Shown: positions 62,728 to 64,000 of the stretch, one piece after another
Numbering within the stretch: position 1 is the first letter of the stretch
Layout of the letters: each line of letters opens with the position of its first letter
From: Pseudomonas sp. ADAK18
GTDB lineage: Bacteria; Pseudomonadota; Gammaproteobacteria; Pseudomonadales; Pseudomonadaceae
Assembly: GCF_012935695.1 (NCBI RefSeq)
Contig: NZ_CP052859.1
Coordinates: 3,761,001-3,825,000, forward strand
Direction of reading: 5' to 3'
DNA length: 64,000 nucleotides
Translations under genes and position numbers: made by a program
The notes under the pieces: generated by a model
Databases searched by the model: none
Told to the model about the DNA's origin: nothing
Seen by the model: only the letters and a program-made list of their open reading frames with translations

Positions 62728-63693
62728 TCACAGTCGAGGGGTAGCTATCTGCCCTATCCGCAAGCATCGAGCGCCGACAGGCTTCAGCCGCAACTGCTGA
62801 TCGTCCTTGACCAGGTAGCGCATCGCATAGTGGACATGACTGCGGACCTTCAGGGCACTACGAAGGATCATGCCTATACCCAGTCTGTCGTCGTCTTTGT
62901 ACTTTTCCTTTTCGTGGTTACAGCTGTTGAAGTAGCCCTGCCCCCGAGTAATATCTTTCCACAGCTCACCAATTTGCTCAGCCTTGTAAACATCTCCGCG
63001 CACTTCATTGCCGTTGAAGAAGAAGGCCGCATGGAGGTGAAAGCCACGATCAACGCCCTGCTCTACCACACAGATATAGCCAATGAGGTGGTCGAAAATC
63101 GGGTTACGCTCACGCTCAGCAATAAACCGGTCTAGATCGCCGAATACTTGTTCGACACGCTGCCTAGCCTGAACCTTCTGGTAGTAATACAGATTGACCC
63201 TAATGATCAGAGTCCGCGAGTAGCGATCAATCATAGCGTCGGAGTATTCACAGACCCGGTCCGCTTGCTGCCTGGCCAGATAACGACGGTCCCCTTTCTC
63301 ACGGCGATACCATTGTTCACGAGTCAACTGACGGATCCGGATGACAAGAACGTTCATACTGCGGTGATGGTCGAGGTAGATCGTACCCTCCTCATTCAAG
63401 CAGACAGGACCTGTAGGGCTCCGCTCCAGACCAATATCTTGACAGGCGTCCTGGAACGCTTGCAGGTGCTCGCTGTAATGGTATTGGGAGCAATCGCTAA
63501 ACAGGTCGATCATTTGCTGGAGGTAATCGAAGTACCGGGAGAGTCTGGTCGGCATTATCTGCTGGTGACCTGAGCATGTACCTTCAAACCGGAATGCTGG
63601 CGTGTCGTGTTGTTCGATGGCCTTAACGAGCCGCTCAATCTGGATGGCAATATCGGATTGCGAGAGAGGGGGGTGGGCATTGCTATTGGTCAT
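62728..63693 (-). CDS. Inovirus Gp2-type (YagK/YfjJ) replication protein
   Basis: 321 residues from ATG 63693; the frame extends to 63795 but ATG 63693 begins at a sensible place (MTNSNAHPPLS). The domain of inovirus Gp2/YfjJ proteins is seen in YSRTLIIRVNLYYYQ, then GYICVVEQGVDRGFHLHAAFFFNG (His-hydrophobic-His metal motif of HUH-like replication proteins) and SHVHYAMRYLVKDDQQLRLKP at the end. Such genes sit on filamentous phage or satellite-like elements and start DNA replication. The iteron-like repeats upstream of the gene fit this. It is not in the same operon as the recombinase. Confidence 0.8.
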   Translation of the reverse strand: MTNSNAHPPLSQSDIAIQIERLVKAIEQHDTPAFRFEGTCSGHQQIMPTRLSRYFDYLQQMIDLFSDCSQYHYSEHLQAFQDACQDIGLERSPTGPVCLNEEGTIYLDHHRSMNVLVIRIRQLTREQWYRREKGDRRYLARQQADRVCEYSDAMIDRYSRTLIIRVNLYYYQKVQARQRVEQVFGDLDRFIAERERNPIFDHLIGYICVVEQGVDRGFHLHAAFFFNGNEVRGDVYKAEQIGELWKDITRGQGYFNSCNHEKEKYKDDDRLGIGMILRSALKVRSHVHYAMRYLVKDDQQLRLKPVGARCLRIGQIATPRL

Positions 63694-64000
63694 GGTTGTG
63701 TACCTGGTGGTTGTTCCCATACCAGATACCGTCCATGCATTTTTTAACCGGTTAGCTACTACCTGAAAGCTGTGATGAGCGGACCACAGGGACACTACTT
63801 ACCTGCTGCTCGTTTACTTACTGATTGCTGCTCATTGGTTACCTAGAAGGTATTACCTACAAGACTATTATCTAGAAGGTATATAACTAGATACAGCTCT
63901 GCCTCTGGTCACCGCTCCCGACCAGACAGGGCAAAGAGGATCAATATTCCCAAGCCTGCCGAGCAATTTGCCAAACCATCCTCTGCGAGAGTTAGCTGAG
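63694..64000. other. Upstream region of the Gp2-type gene, window end
   Basis: No protein gene seen. It holds the repeat block at 63796-63882 and then continues to the window end without recognisable features. Confidence 0.4.
63796..63882. repeat. Iteron-like short direct repeats
   Basis: TACTTAC at 63796-63802 and 63815-63821; GCTGCTC at 63805-63811 and 63827-63833; TAGAAGGTAT at 63844-63853 and 63873-63882, the last with CTAGA palindromic flanks. Short repeated blocks, some AT-rich, immediately upstream of a replication-protein gene look like a replication origin or the protein's own binding sites. Confidence 0.5.

Noticed and set aside
1..64000. CRISPR array or complete tRNA/rRNA genes
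   Set aside because: No regularly spaced repeats and no complete tRNA cloverleaf or rRNA segment were seen on either strand by eye; a dedicated search would be needed to be certain.

Overview
The window looks like an accessory, mosaic stretch of a Pseudomonas chromosome, probably of the P. fluorescens group. The evidence is an SfnB-type sulfur-acquisition flavoprotein, YejABEF and Pqi proteins of pseudomonad type, a Pseudomonas-like IS66 remnant, moderately high GC with clear AT-rich inserts, and clean AGGA/GGAG ribosome binding sites. No rRNA gene, complete tRNA gene or CRISPR array was seen.

Left edge (1-7.3 kb). A P4-type tyrosine integrase lies 20 bp inside a tandem 11-bp repeat, as at an island attachment site. 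It is followed by debris: a perfect 24-bp-arm hairpin and the C-terminal stump of an SMP-30/gluconolactonase gene. Next comes the tail of a meta-cleavage operon (mhpE, mhpF and a decapitated mhpD), an SfnB-family flavoprotein and about 1.3 kb of AT-rich DNA without a convincing gene.

Peptide export/maturation/import cluster (7.3-23.4 kb), all on the + strand and largely translationally coupled: ABC exporter, TldD, TldE, a dedicated TonB-ExbB-ExbD motor, a TonB-dependent receptor, and a complete YejABEF oligopeptide importer (the type that takes up microcin C). Together they describe a circuit in which a small peptide is trimmed by the TldD/E protease, exported, and taken back across both membranes. 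Two unannotated small ORFs with good ribosome binding sites are candidate peptides: an 8-codon ORF (12623-12649) with a near-perfect Shine-Dalgarno, and a 35-codon Ser/Thr/Cys-containing ORF (7335-7442). This is the best candidate for an undescribed system.

Central region (23.5-41.1 kb). It holds an MscS-family channel, a LysR-linked acyl-CoA degradation cluster (hydrolase, thiolase, SDR, AMP-ligase), an unusual EthD-like/beta-propeller fusion, a pqiA-pqiA-pqiB-pqiC membrane-transport operon with split PqiA, an AT-rich secreted orphan, and a membrane PQQ dehydrogenase of the glucose dehydrogenase family.

Right region (41.1-64 kb). This is a patchwork of mobile and defence genes: a broken IS66 element; DUF932 and small membrane proteins; an XRE regulator with a perfect palindromic operator; a frameshifted HEPN-like gene; a T5orf172 (GIY-YIG-like) protein; a NERD-like/SEC-C protein; a two-gene GC-rich module led by a 1497-residue Cap4-like nuclease/STAND ATPase (resembling AVAST-type antiphage proteins); and a GGCT-like protein. 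It ends with an integrative unit (large serine recombinase plus two ParB/RepB-like proteins), a Cys-rich protein and an inovirus Gp2-type replication protein preceded by iteron-like repeats.
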